Assembly (NCBI GenBank): GCA_934654585.1
Contig: CAKUGF010000010.1
Coordinates: forward strand, 1-64,000
From: an uncultured Collinsella sp.
GTDB taxonomy: Bacteria > Actinomycetota > Coriobacteriia > Coriobacteriales > Coriobacteriaceae
Direction: 5' to 3'
DNA length: 64,000 bases
The position numbers and the translations under genes were made by a program. The notes under the pieces were generated by a model. The model ran no database searches, was not told where the DNA came from, and was given only the letters and a program-made list of their open reading frames with translations. Shown here in pieces: positions 25,041 to 33,810 of the stretch. Within the stretch, counting starts at the first letter, position 1, and each line of letters opens with the position of its first letter.

Positions 25041-25641
25041 CGGGCTCAACCGTCCAGGTAATGCTTGCTACCGAGTCGCCGGTTTCAGCCTTATTTGCAG
25101 CGCTTGTGAGGTGGAAAATGTCGCGGGTGACGCGGGCGACGTTTCCACTTGCCTTAAGCTTGATTTTGTCTGTGCCTCCCGTAATGCCGTTGTAGCCCAT
25201 GTCGAAGGCTTCATTCTTGGAAAGGTCGATGCCCGTTCCCTGCGTTGCGGCGTAAGCGTCCTGGAGGCTGCCTGCCGGGCCGACCTTAAAGTCGATGGAG
25301 TTCTGGGCAGATCCGGCCTTGGCGTCGGCGGCGATGGTCCACGTGTTTGTGGCGTCAATCTTCATATTGGTAACGTGAATGCCGTAGGCCGAGAGGTTGT
25401 CGATAGTGATGGCATCCTCAGAAGGGCACTGAAGCGTGCCGTCGGCCTGGGCAACAAACGGAATGACCGTCGGGGCCTTGAATGAAATGTTGTCGATTTC
25501 GGTCCTGACCCTGACGTCGGTGGTTCCAACACGTCCCTCTGCCAGAGCCGGCGTCGGTGCGGCGCCCATCGCAAGCATGAGCGCCAGCCCTGCGCCCACA
25601 GCGAGCGCCCTGGCTCCGTTCAGGTTCCTGGTGATGTCCAT
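25021..25641 (-). CDS. Secreted beta-rich surface protein, unknown family
   Basis: The 206-residue protein has a clear signal peptide (residues 1-35, ending TPALAEG) and a Thr/Asn/Asp-rich mature chain predicted to be beta-strand. Segments such as IDNISFKAPTVIPFV, NLSAYGIHVTNM and SITWTVEPG resemble Gram-positive WxL-like or pilin-like surface domains, but I cannot assign a family. AAAGGAACG precedes the ATG. It overlaps the LAQTG gene and sits in the middle of the surface operon. Confidence 0.65.
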   Translation of the reverse strand: MDITRNLNGARALAVGAGLALMLAMGAAPTPALAEGRVGTTDVRVRTEIDNISFKAPTVIPFVAQADGTLQCPSEDAITIDNLSAYGIHVTNMKIDATNTWTIAADAKAGSAQNSIDFKVGPAGSLQDAYAATQGTGIDLSKNEAFDMGYNGITGGTDKIKLKASGNVARVTRDIFHLTSAANKAETGDSVASITWTVEPGAHVAS

Positions 25642-25731
25642 GGTCGTTCCTTTCTATTCGTCGCGGGCCACTCCCGCGATGAGTGGACGAATACTGAGCG
25701 AGTCGCGTGCAGCGCCGCTGGGGCGGTAAAG

Positions 25732-26241
25732 CTAGCCTTCTGCCTGCTCCACCCGCACTTTGACGCGCGTGGGGTTGCCATGCTCGTCATGGGTCTTGGC
25801 GTCGAGCGCCTGGATTTCAATGTAGGCCTCACCCTCCTCGATCTCCCCTGCGGGGCAGGTCTCAACCGTCTTGCCTGTCTCGACCACGCCGGATTCATAG
25901 ATGGTCTTGTCGTTTTGAATGACACGGAAGCGCTGGGGGAACTTGTTGTCTGAGGTGTTCTGCACGTTGACGCGCAGCTGGCCGTCTTTCTGTAGCTGAG
26001 CGACCGGCGCGACCGAGATCGTCATCATGTTGTCGCGGACGATGGCGTCGAGCTCATCTTGGATTTCCTGGCGCGTTTTGCCCTCGGCCGTCGTAACCGA
26101 AGCACCCGCCTCGGGTACGGGTTGCGATTGCCAGACGTACAGCCCTATGGCGACAAGGGCACAGGCGATAGCCAGGCAGGCAATGATGAGCTTCTTGCGA
26201 TGTCCCGGACCCGTGGGCCGGGGTGGCTTCTTCGCGCTCAT
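25732..26241 (-). CDS. Membrane-anchored extracellular protein, unknown family
   Basis: The 169-residue protein has a short Lys/Pro-rich cytoplasmic start and one transmembrane helix (KLIIACLAIACALVAIGLYV, residues 17-36). An extracellular domain with beta-strand character follows and ends with RVKVRVEQAEG. Its ATG overlaps the stop of the upstream 98-residue gene (ATGA). The domain looks immunoglobulin-like or FN3-like by strand pattern only. It may be an accessory or assembly factor for the secreted proteins encoded downstream. Confidence 0.65.
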   Translation of the reverse strand: MSAKKPPRPTGPGHRKKLIIACLAIACALVAIGLYVWQSQPVPEAGASVTTAEGKTRQEIQDELDAIVRDNMMTISVAPVAQLQKDGQLRVNVQNTSDNKFPQRFRVIQNDKTIYESGVVETGKTVETCPAGEIEEGEAYIEIQALDAKTHDEHGNPTRVKVRVEQAEG

Positions 26242-26534
26242 GCGGCATCCTTGGCGGTGTAGACGCGCGCAAACGTGGATGGGTCTGCTCCAAAGAGCAT
26301 GTGGAGCATAAGGCGGCGCGAGTAGACAAGCTCATCGAAGTTGGGAGGGAGCTCGATGTCGTGGATGCGTGCGATGTGGTGGGCGAGTGCCGAGAATGAC
26401 TCAGGGTCGCAGATCACATCGGTGGTGACGTGGTAGACCGTCGTATCGGGGAATGCCTCTTCTTCGAAAGGCAGGAGATAGGGGTCGTCGTCGACTTCGA
26501 TGGCGATGCCATACTGGGGCCAGTAATATGCCAT
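26238..26534 (-). CDS. Small cytoplasmic protein, first gene of the surface operon, unknown function
   Basis: The 98-residue acidic protein has no signal peptide or membrane helix. It has a well-placed GGGAGG ribosome site and overlaps the next gene by four bases. The sequence (ITxDVICDPESFSALAHHIARIHD-like middle) matches nothing I recognise. As the first gene it may be a regulator or chaperone for the surface proteins, but nothing in the sequence proves it. Confidence 0.6.
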   Translation of the reverse strand: MAYYWPQYGIAIEVDDDPYLLPFEEEAFPDTTVYHVTTDVICDPESFSALAHHIARIHDIELPPNFDELVYSRRLMLHMLFGADPSTFARVYTAKDAA

Positions 26535-26880
26535 GGGAACCTCCCTGCTTCTGGGGCCAAAACTTCTATTGGTTTTGGCTGTCGATGCCGACCGTATCAG
26601 CCGCTACTTGACCAATTTCTGACCAAATGCTTGACGGATTGACGTCTTTGCAGGTAAAAGGCGGTAATAATTACTTCAACTTTTTTCGAGCGACAATTAT
26701 GCGATCGTTGGCGGCTGAGCGATATGTGTCAAAAACATCGTCTGCCGAGGAAATCAAGCCGCTTGCCGAATTGCATGAACGTAAAAATCGCCAATTATGG
26801 AGACGGTCTCGAACACGTCGACGAAACGATGCGGTAACATCTCCCTGCAAACACTGTAGTTAGCTAAAGGGGGAGTTCGC
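26535..26880. promoter_or_regulatory. Divergent regulatory region between the surface operon and the lactate dehydrogenase operon
   Basis: This 346-bp region holds no convincing gene. CCAAAAC (26557-26563) and GTTTTGG (26572-26578) form a palindrome just upstream of the surface operon. GACCAA occurs twice, 11 bases apart (26609, 26620), and TTGACG twice (26631, 26639). GTAATAATTAC at 26664-26674 is a perfect palindrome. These are candidate operators and -35 boxes; no -10 box is clear enough to call. Confidence 0.4.
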
Positions 26881-28482
26881 GTGTCTGCAACCATCAAACC
26901 CTTCACCGACGAGTTCGAAGAGTATGGCCGCGATGAATCTCGCGCATCGGGCGAGGCCTCGAGTATCTCGTTTCCGACAACGGAAGACGAGGTTCGCACC
27001 ATTTTGGAAAAGCTCCATGCCGAGTGTGTCCCGGTAACGGTTCAGGGCGCCCGAACCGGTCTTGCCGCCGGCGCCGTGCCCCACGGCGGGCATATCCTCA
27101 ACACTTCCCGTATGAATCGCTACCTTGGTCTTCGCCGCGATGAGCAGGGCCGCTTTCTGCTGCGCGTGGAGCCGGGTGTTGTGCTCTCGGAGCTGCGCAA
27201 GCAGCTGGGCAAGAAGGTGCTGCCGACTGTTGGCTGGAACCAGGCATCGCTTGAGGCTTACGAGGAGTTCCAGGAGGCCCCCGAGCAATTCTTTCCTACC
27301 GATCCCACCGAGGCATCTGCCTGCCTGGGAGGCATGGCGGCATGCAACGCTTCCGGCGCCCGCAGCTATGCCTATGGCCCCATGCGTCCACATATCACGG
27401 GCCTTCATGTCGCGCTGGCGGATGGCGATTTACTTGAGCTTCACCGCGGCGAGGCTTTTGCACGGGGTCGTCGCCTTTCGCTTGTCACGGCGCAGGGCCG
27501 CGCGCTCGAGCTCGATCTTCCCGGCTACATCATGCCCAAGACCAAAAATGCCTCGGGCTATTTCGTCGCGGACGATATGGATGCCATCGACTTGTTTATC
27601 GGCGCGTGCGGCACGCTTGGCGTTATCACCGAGCTCGAGATTGCCCTGCAGGCGGCGCCTACGGTCGTTTGGGGTGTGAGCTGCTTTTTCGATAGCGAAG
27701 ACAAGGCCGTATCCTTTACCGATTCCGTGCGTCCTGTCCTGTTCCACGCAGCCGCCATCGAGTATTTCGATGCCGGAGCTCTCGATATCCTGCGTCGCCA
27801 GCGCGAACAGTCGACGGCGTTTGCCTCGCTTCCCGCGCTCGACGACGATGCAAAGGTTTGCGTTTACGTGGAGCTTGACTGCGATGACGAGGCCCAGGCA
27901 ACCGAGGAACTGTACCACCTGGGATGGGTGCTGGAGCTCGCGGGCGGCCGCGACGACGCGACATGGGTCGCGCGCACCGAAGTAGATCGCGAGTGCCAGC
28001 GATTCTTCCGCCACGCAGTGCCCGAGAGCGTCAACATGCTTATCGACGAGCGCCGCCGCGCGGACCCCACCATTACCAAACTGGGCTCGGACATGTCGGT
28101 GCCCAATGCACGCTTGGCAGATGTCGTGGCCCTCTATCGCAAAACGCTGGCTGAAAGCGGGCTTGAGTCTGCTGCTTGGGGACACATCGGCAACAACCAC
28201 CTGCACGTGAACATTCTGCCGCGCGATGCGCAGGACTACCGTCGCGGCGGAGAACTCTTTGCGCAGTGGGCTTCCGAGGTCACGGCCATGGGCGGCGCCG
28301 TCTCCGCCGAGCACGGCGTCGGCAAGATCAAGGCGGGCTTTTTGGAGACGATGTACGGCCACGACGCCATGGTCGAGTCGGCACGGCTCAAGCTCCAGCT
28401 CGATCCTGCCGGGCAGCTGGGCCGCGGCAACCTGTTTGCGGAGAAGCTCTTGGATGAACTCGTCCAGAAAGGGGGCGCGTAA
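26881..28482 (+). CDS. FAD-linked D-lactate/2-hydroxyacid dehydrogenase (LctD/GlcD-like)
   Basis: The 533-residue flavoprotein has an N-terminal FAD-binding type 4 domain (GARTGLAAGAVPHGG, then GGMAACNASGARSYAYG) and a C-terminal FAD-oxidase domain with HIGNNHLHVNI. It starts at GTG 26881 behind GGGGGAG. etfB and etfA follow with gaps of 2 and 0 bases. The same three-protein set forms the Etf-linked lactate dehydrogenase of Acetobacterium, which drives lactate oxidation by NAD+ using reduced ferredoxin. Lactate is the likeliest substrate; glycolate or another 2-hydroxyacid is possible. Confidence 0.85.
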   Translation: MSATIKPFTDEFEEYGRDESRASGEASSISFPTTEDEVRTILEKLHAECVPVTVQGARTGLAAGAVPHGGHILNTSRMNRYLGLRRDEQGRFLLRVEPGVVLSELRKQLGKKVLPTVGWNQASLEAYEEFQEAPEQFFPTDPTEASACLGGMAACNASGARSYAYGPMRPHITGLHVALADGDLLELHRGEAFARGRRLSLVTAQGRALELDLPGYIMPKTKNASGYFVADDMDAIDLFIGACGTLGVITELEIALQAAPTVVWGVSCFFDSEDKAVSFTDSVRPVLFHAAAIEYFDAGALDILRRQREQSTAFASLPALDDDAKVCVYVELDCDDEAQATEELYHLGWVLELAGGRDDATWVARTEVDRECQRFFRHAVPESVNMLIDERRRADPTITKLGSDMSVPNARLADVVALYRKTLAESGLESAAWGHIGNNHLHVNILPRDAQDYRRGGELFAQWASEVTAMGGAVSAEHGVGKIKAGFLETMYGHDAMVESARLKLQLDPAGQLGRGNLFAEKLLDELVQKGGA

Positions 28483-28484
28483 CC

Positions 28485-29300
28485 ATGAGCGATTTCCATA
28501 TGGTGGTGTGCGTCAAGGCAGTGCCCGGAAGCACCGAGGTCAAGATGGACCCCAAGACCAATACCATCGTGCGTGATGGCAAGCAGGCGGTCATTAACCC
28601 GTTCGACGCAAGCGCCCTGGAATGCGCGCTGGCGTTGAAGGACGACTTTATCGGCTTTGGCATGGACGTACGTGTGACGGTGGTGTCGATGGGCATTCCC
28701 GCGACTGAATCGCTGCTGCGCGACTGCATCGCCCGCGGCGCCGACGACGCGCTGCTGCTGACCGACCGCGCCTTTGCGGGCGCCGATACCCTTGCCACCA
28801 CCTATGCCCTCAAGTGCGGTATCGAGGCGCTCGATGAAGACTTTGACCTGCTCATCTGCGGCAAGATGGCGGTGGACGGCGATACGGCCCAGATTGGTCC
28901 CGAGCTTGCCGGAGCTTTTGAGATTCCCTGCGTGACCGACGTGAGTTGCGTGCAGAGCGCGGGCTTTACGACCTGCGGCTCGCTGGCGCTCGTCCACGGT
29001 TGCGATGCCGGTGAGGAGACAGTCTATCTGGAGATGCCGTGCGCGATGACGACCGCTAAGGAGATCGGCCAGCTGCGCATGCCGAGTATTGCCGGCATAC
29101 GTGCGGCCGAGGATGCGGACGTGCGCGTGGTTAATGCTGCCGACGTGCATGCCGACCCCGCGCGCTGCGGTCTTGCCGGCTCGCCGACGCAGGTCGTGCG
29201 CTCGTTTGTGCCCGACCGCGACCAAACGTGTGAGGCTGTTGAGGGAACGGCGTCCGAGCAGGCGGCAAAACTTGCCAAGATTATCGAGGGGATGGCATAG
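28485..29300 (+). CDS. etfB: Electron transfer flavoprotein beta subunit
   Basis: The 271-residue EtfB shows CVKAVPGSTEVKMD at the start, INPFDASALECALALKD, and the AMP/FAD-binding GKMAVDGDTAQIGPELA region. It pairs with the EtfA encoded next. Etf dimers linked to a flavin dehydrogenase in anaerobes often bifurcate or confurcate electrons. Placement between the dehydrogenase gene and etfA, with almost no gaps, supports a stable three-subunit complex. Confidence 0.92.
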   Translation: MSDFHMVVCVKAVPGSTEVKMDPKTNTIVRDGKQAVINPFDASALECALALKDDFIGFGMDVRVTVVSMGIPATESLLRDCIARGADDALLLTDRAFAGADTLATTYALKCGIEALDEDFDLLICGKMAVDGDTAQIGPELAGAFEIPCVTDVSCVQSAGFTTCGSLALVHGCDAGEETVYLEMPCAMTTAKEIGQLRMPSIAGIRAAEDADVRVVNAADVHADPARCGLAGSPTQVVRSFVPDRDQTCEAVEGTASEQAAKLAKIIEGMA

Positions 29301-30506
29301 ATGAGCGGACTGATTATCGATAGCGAAGCCTGTATCGGCTGCGGTCGCTGCGTTCGCGCCTGCGCCTCGAGCGGCATTGTGGTGGAGGGGGAGCGCCCCA
29401 ATCGCTGTGCCCACGTAACCGACGGCTGTATCCTGTGCGGTGGGTGCGTCGACGCCTGCCCCGTCAACGCCATCTCGATCGAGCGCGACGAGGCTATCGA
29501 CGCGGCAGACCTTGACGCATATCGAGACATTTGGGTATTCGTGCAGACTGACGAACACGATGCCGTGGCGCCCGTGGCCTACGAGCTCATAGGCAAGGGG
29601 CGTGAACTTGCCGATGCTCGCGGCTGCCGCCTGGTGGCACTGGTAGGTATGGGCCCCGAGGGCTCGCTCAGGGATCTGGAGCATCTGGTTTGTGCCGGCG
29701 CTGACGAGGTCCTGGTCTGTCGCGACGAGCGTCTGCGCCAGAACGACGCGGAGGTCTACGCTCGCCTTATCTGTGATTTGGTGGCCGAGCACAAGCCCGA
29801 AGCCATTCTGTACGGCGCGACCGCCTTTGGCCGCGAGCTGGCGCCTGGCGTTGCCGTGCGCTTGCAGACGGGCCTCACGGCCGACTGCACCGTGCTTTCG
29901 ATGGACGCGGAGACGGGTCTGCTGCAGCAGACGCGCCCGGCGTTTGGTGGCAACCTCATGGCCACCATCATTTGCCCCAATCACCGTCCGCAGATGGCAA
30001 CGGTGCGTCCCGGCATCTTTAAGGCTCCCGACTTCGACTACAGCCGTTCCGGCACGATCACCCAGGTATCGCTTGCAGAAGGCGTCAAGGCCCGTGTCGA
30101 GATCTCGATTCCTGCCGAGGAATGGGGGCAGCAGGCCTCGATTGCCGATGCCGAGCGTCTAGTCGTAGTGGGCCGCGGCATTGGTTCCAAGAAAAACCTG
30201 CCGCTGATGCGAAAGCTCGCCGAGGCCCTGGGTGCGGAGCTCGGCTGCACGCGCCCCGTGGTGGAGGCCGGCTGGCTGGAGTATCGCCATCAGATTGGCC
30301 AGACGGGCGTATCGGTCTCGCCCAAGCTCCTCGTGAGCATCGGTGTCTCGGGCGCTATCCAGCATCTCGCCGGCATCGGTGGGGCGGAGTGCATCATCGC
30401 CATCAATGAGGACCCGGATGCCCCCATCTTTGGCGCCGCCCAGTACAAGGTTGTCGGCGACGCCGTCGAGGTCGTCGAGGAGCTGCTGGCCCAGCTTGAG
30501 CGCTAG
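29301..30506 (+). CDS. etfA: Ferredoxin-EtfA fusion (electron transfer flavoprotein alpha subunit)
   Basis: The 401-residue protein has two ferredoxin-type motifs at its N-terminus: CIGCGRCVRAC (from residue 12) and CILCGGCVDACP (from about 48). A full EtfA domain ends in the FAD-binding part (VVGRGIGSKKNLP, then GVSGAIQHLAGI and NEDPDAPIFGAAQY). Such an N-terminal cluster domain is known in the Etf of the lactate dehydrogenase complex of acetogens. Its start codon directly follows the etfB stop. The 3' end overlaps the convergent HD-hydrolase gene by four bases. Confidence 0.92.
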   Translation: MSGLIIDSEACIGCGRCVRACASSGIVVEGERPNRCAHVTDGCILCGGCVDACPVNAISIERDEAIDAADLDAYRDIWVFVQTDEHDAVAPVAYELIGKGRELADARGCRLVALVGMGPEGSLRDLEHLVCAGADEVLVCRDERLRQNDAEVYARLICDLVAEHKPEAILYGATAFGRELAPGVAVRLQTGLTADCTVLSMDAETGLLQQTRPAFGGNLMATIICPNHRPQMATVRPGIFKAPDFDYSRSGTITQVSLAEGVKARVEISIPAEEWGQQASIADAERLVVVGRGIGSKKNLPLMRKLAEALGAELGCTRPVVEAGWLEYRHQIGQTGVSVSPKLLVSIGVSGAIQHLAGIGGAECIIAINEDPDAPIFGAAQYKVVGDAVEVVEELLAQLER

Positions 30507-31315
30507 GCACGCGCTAGCCAGCGGCGCATCTCGTCCTTAAGGCGGCTCCAGGTTGCCTGCGTGGCGGGGTCGGTAAAGGGTTGCGTGATGCCAAAGGGCG
30601 CGTCGAGCAGGCGGTAGATATCGCCCTGCTTGCGCGCCAGCGCGCGGCTTGCCGGATAGACGAGCTCAAACATAAAGCAGATGAGTCCCACCAGGTAGTC
30701 CGCGGGCTCATCGCGCTCATCACGCGCGACGCAGCGATGCTCGTCAAAGGCGGCAAGCGCCGGTGCCGAGAAGTGGCTGGCAAGAAACGTGTCCTCATCC
30801 ACTTTGAGGACGGTGTCGACGGCGCTGTCGGCGATGGTGCGCATAATGTCGATCTTGTCGCCGTCGCGCACGATATCGCAGAAGTTCCGCGTGCGGGTGT
30901 CAAGCTGTGTGGGTAGACGGAAATCACTGTGATAGGCAATGCTCGCGCGGATGAGCTTGTCTTCCGACGGGCTGTCTATAAACTCGCGGATGCTCGTTGT
31001 GGCGGGTGCGTCGGCGGGATTCTCGCCAAAGAGGACCTCGACGCCCAGCGCCGCATGGCTCATGCTCTCGGCGTCCTTAAAGGTGTCCCAGCGGCGCAGC
31101 TGCTCAAAGCGGCCCATATCGTGTAGCAGACCGCACAACCATGCCAAGTCAATATCTTCTGGCGACCAGCCCTGCTCGCGCGCTACGGCATCGCATGCTT
31201 CGGCCACGTGGTACGTGTGCTCGATTTTGAGTGCGATGCGCGGGTTGGTGGCGTCGTAGGCATCGGTGTAGCTTTTGAAGGCCGCGCGCGCCCGGTCTCG
31301 ATCGATAGCTGTCAT
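30503..31315 (-). CDS. HD-domain phosphohydrolase
   Basis: The 270-residue HD-superfamily protein has a metal-binding H...HD...D pattern including LCGLLHDMGRFEQL and further His/Asp positions. HD proteins hydrolyse nucleotides or phosphodiesters; this one has no extra domain to specify a substrate. The gene stands alone, convergent with etfA and sharing its last four bases. Confidence 0.8.
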   Translation of the reverse strand: MTAIDRDRARAAFKSYTDAYDATNPRIALKIEHTYHVAEACDAVAREQGWSPEDIDLAWLCGLLHDMGRFEQLRRWDTFKDAESMSHAALGVEVLFGENPADAPATTSIREFIDSPSEDKLIRASIAYHSDFRLPTQLDTRTRNFCDIVRDGDKIDIMRTIADSAVDTVLKVDEDTFLASHFSAPALAAFDEHRCVARDERDEPADYLVGLICFMFELVYPASRALARKQGDIYRLLDAPFGITQPFTDPATQATWSRLKDEMRRWLARA

Positions 31316-31441
31316 AATGACTTCCTAAAAAGTTGTGTCTTTCGATCCGGTGGCAATTGTAGGTGAACTCGGTTGCTGCCGGATGATGATTCTGACGTGT
31401 CGCTGCATGCGGCTCGGAGACCTTGTCGGGATAAGGAGCGT

Positions 31442-32134
31442 ATGGTGCTCAAAATCGTTAGAACCGTCTGGCCGGTGATGCTTACCTATGTTGCAATAGG
31501 CGCGCCGTGCGGAATGATCATGGGGCAGTCGGGAATGGAACCCTGGATGGTCTTTGCCCTGAGCAGCACGTTTGTGACGGGCAGCGGTCAGTTTATGATC
31601 TGCAACCTGTGGCTGGCGGGCGTACCGGCACCTTCGATTATCGCGAGCGTCGCCGCCATTTCCTCGCGTTTTGCACTTTATTCGGCATCGCTTGCCCCGC
31701 ATCTGAAGGGCGCCTCGAAGCGTCAGACGCTGGCGGTCACCGCGACGCTTACCGAAGAGGCGTACGGCATCTCGCTAGCCAATTTGGTCGAGAAGGACGA
31801 CTGGGGCCCGCGCGAGTCCTTCGTGCTCAACGTGATCCTTATCGCAACATGGGGCGTCTCGTGCACGGCGGGTGCTGTCGCCGGCGCTGCCATCGATGTG
31901 CCCACCGCTATTGCAGGTTTTGTCTGCACATCGCTCTTTATCTGCCTGCTCTTTTCGCAGCGTCTGTCGCGCGGCAACGTTGTGGCTGCCGTTTTGGCTG
32001 CGGTGTCGGTCGCCATATGCAAGTTCTTGGGGTGGGCGAATGTCGCCGTGCCGGCAAGCGTGCTCGTCGGTGTTGCCGCGGCGCTTGTGTGCGATGCCAT
32101 CTTTGATGGAAGGGGTGCCCGCGATGTCCGTTAA
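31442..32134 (+). CDS. azlC: AzlC-type branched-chain amino-acid exporter subunit
   Basis: The membrane protein of about 230 residues has AzlC features: PVMLTYVAIGAPCGMIMGQSG, then SSTFVTGSGQFM and FALYSASLAPHL. AzlC and AzlD together export branched-chain amino acids and analogues. ATG 31442 follows AAGGAG with only 3 bases between; the next codon, GTG, could also start. azlD overlaps its end by 11 bases. A Liv importer for the same substrates lies 17 kb downstream. Confidence 0.88.
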   Translation: MVLKIVRTVWPVMLTYVAIGAPCGMIMGQSGMEPWMVFALSSTFVTGSGQFMICNLWLAGVPAPSIIASVAAISSRFALYSASLAPHLKGASKRQTLAVTATLTEEAYGISLANLVEKDDWGPRESFVLNVILIATWGVSCTAGAVAGAAIDVPTAIAGFVCTSLFICLLFSQRLSRGNVVAAVLAAVSVAICKFLGWANVAVPASVLVGVAAALVCDAIFDGRGARDVR

Positions 32135-32447
32135 CGAGTTTCTGGTCCTGTGGCTGTCGTCGTGGGCGGCCATCGCGTTCTTCCGCATTGCCCCGGCATT
32201 TGTCCTGCGCGGGCGTACCTTGTCGCTCCGCGTCACCGAGGCACTGGGCTACATCCCGCCTGCTGCCTTTGCGGCGCTGGTCGCCAATGATCTGGTGAGC
32301 CCCGGTGCGTTCGACGCGGGGCTCTGGCCGGGGTTGGTCCCCTGGATCGCAGCGGCCGGCGTCGTGGCGGTGGCAATCAAGACAAAGTCGATGCTGTGGT
32401 GCTGCGTCTCGGGCATCGTGCTCTATATCGTCTTGAGCCTTATATAA
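32124..32447 (+). CDS. azlD: AzlD-type branched-chain amino-acid exporter subunit
   Basis: The 107-residue membrane protein has about four hydrophobic helices and the AzlD motif RVTEALGYIPPAAFAALV. The start at ATG 32124 overlaps azlC by 11 bases. The open frame extends further upstream, but only inside azlC. It forms the small subunit of the AzlCD exporter. Confidence 0.85.
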   Translation: MSVNEFLVLWLSSWAAIAFFRIAPAFVLRGRTLSLRVTEALGYIPPAAFAALVANDLVSPGAFDAGLWPGLVPWIAAAGVVAVAIKTKSMLWCCVSGIVLYIVLSLI

Positions 32448-32597
32448 GGGTGGCGCCGCGGGCGCCGAATCCCGTTCCATCCCAACTTGCCGAATTTCTC
32501 ATCGAGCGGGCCAATTTCTTCTGGTACCATGGTCAAACTTTACTGTAGCAAAGCATGACGTGGGCTTTTGTGCCCCGTCAGCGGAAATGGGGGTTTC

Positions 32598-33620
32598 ATG
32601 GCACAGGAAGCAACCGCCAACGAGCAAAAGAAATTCAAGGTCCCGCGCATTCCGGGCGACATCATGATCTATCCGATGATCGTCGGCCTTTTGCTCAACA
32701 CCTTCTGCCCGCAGGTCTTCGAGATCGGCGGCTTCTTTACGGCTGCCTGCCGTGGTGGCTCCAATACCATCGTCGCCGCAATCCTGCTCTTTGTGGGCGC
32801 TGGCATCAGCTTTAAGTCCACACCGGGCGCCATCAAGACCGGCATTGTCGTGCTGATTCCCAAGCTTGTCGTCGCGGCGGCTCTCGGTTTGGGCGTGGCC
32901 TATTTCTTTAACGACAACTTCCTGGGCCTGAGTTCCGTGTCCATCATCGGCGGCATCACGTTCTGCAACATGGCGCTCTATACGGGCATCATGGGCGAGT
33001 TCGGCGACGAGTCCGAGCAGGGCGCCGTAGGCATCCTGTTCTTTACGGCCGGTCCCGCCGTCACGATGATCATCCTCGGTGTCTCGGGTCTCGCTAACAT
33101 CCCGCTGGGCACCATCGTCGGTTCTATCTTGCCGCTCGTTATCGGCATGGTTTTGGGCAACCTCTTCCCGTTCGTCAAGAACCTGCTGGTCCCCGGCACC
33201 AATCCCGCGATTGCCGTCATCGGCTTCCAGCTCGGTGCGTCCATGAGCCTGTCGAGCTTCATCACCGGCGGTATCTCGGGCATCCTGCTGGGCCTCATCA
33301 CCCTCTTTATCGTCGGCCCCATCACCTTTGCCTTCGAGCGCCTGTGCGGCGGCAACGGCAAGGCTGCTGTGGCTTGCTCCACCATCGCCGGTACGGCTAT
33401 GACCACGCCGGTCGCTCTCGCCGAGGTCGCGCCGCGCTATGCCGAGCTTGCGCCCACCGCGTACGCCCAGATCGCCACCGCCGTCATCATCACGGCGATT
33501 ATGGCCCCGATTCTGACCGGTTGGGTCGATAAGAAGTTCTGCCAGGGTAAGGAAGACCTGTCGGCTGCGGGTGTTGAGGCTATCGAGGAGGCCGTCGCAA
33601 CCGATATAGACGGAGAGTAA
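32598..33620 (+). CDS. kdgT: 2-keto-3-deoxygluconate permease family transporter
   Basis: The protein of about 340 residues has roughly ten hydrophobic segments and the KdgT signature IPGDIMIYPMIVGLLLNTFCPQ, then GAGISFKSTPGA. KdgT imports 2-keto-3-deoxygluconate from pectin and uronate breakdown by proton symport. ATG 32598 follows a G-rich site; an ATG or GTG a few codons earlier lacks one. No uronate catabolic gene is adjacent, so the substrate is inferred from the family only. Confidence 0.8.
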   Translation: MAQEATANEQKKFKVPRIPGDIMIYPMIVGLLLNTFCPQVFEIGGFFTAACRGGSNTIVAAILLFVGAGISFKSTPGAIKTGIVVLIPKLVVAAALGLGVAYFFNDNFLGLSSVSIIGGITFCNMALYTGIMGEFGDESEQGAVGILFFTAGPAVTMIILGVSGLANIPLGTIVGSILPLVIGMVLGNLFPFVKNLLVPGTNPAIAVIGFQLGASMSLSSFITGGISGILLGLITLFIVGPITFAFERLCGGNGKAAVACSTIAGTAMTTPVALAEVAPRYAELAPTAYAQIATAVIITAIMAPILTGWVDKKFCQGKEDLSAAGVEAIEEAVATDIDGE

Positions 33621-33810
33621 CGACCGTTATCGATACATGATTCTGGCGTGCAATTCGCGCCGTATGGGCGCCTGAACGGCAACTGTTCTGCAGTGACGTT
33701 CGGGCGCTCTGTTATTATTCCCCTTACCCCTGTGGAGATAAGGGGTGTTTGCAGCCCGGAGACGACGCGGGCGATTCTGACCACTTGGATATAAGAGGGG
33801 ATGACACCTG

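Noticed and set aside
33721..33750. Short CCCCTTA/TAAGGGG hairpin after the KdgT gene as a terminator.
   Set aside because: The stem is short, the loop is long for it and no T-run follows.
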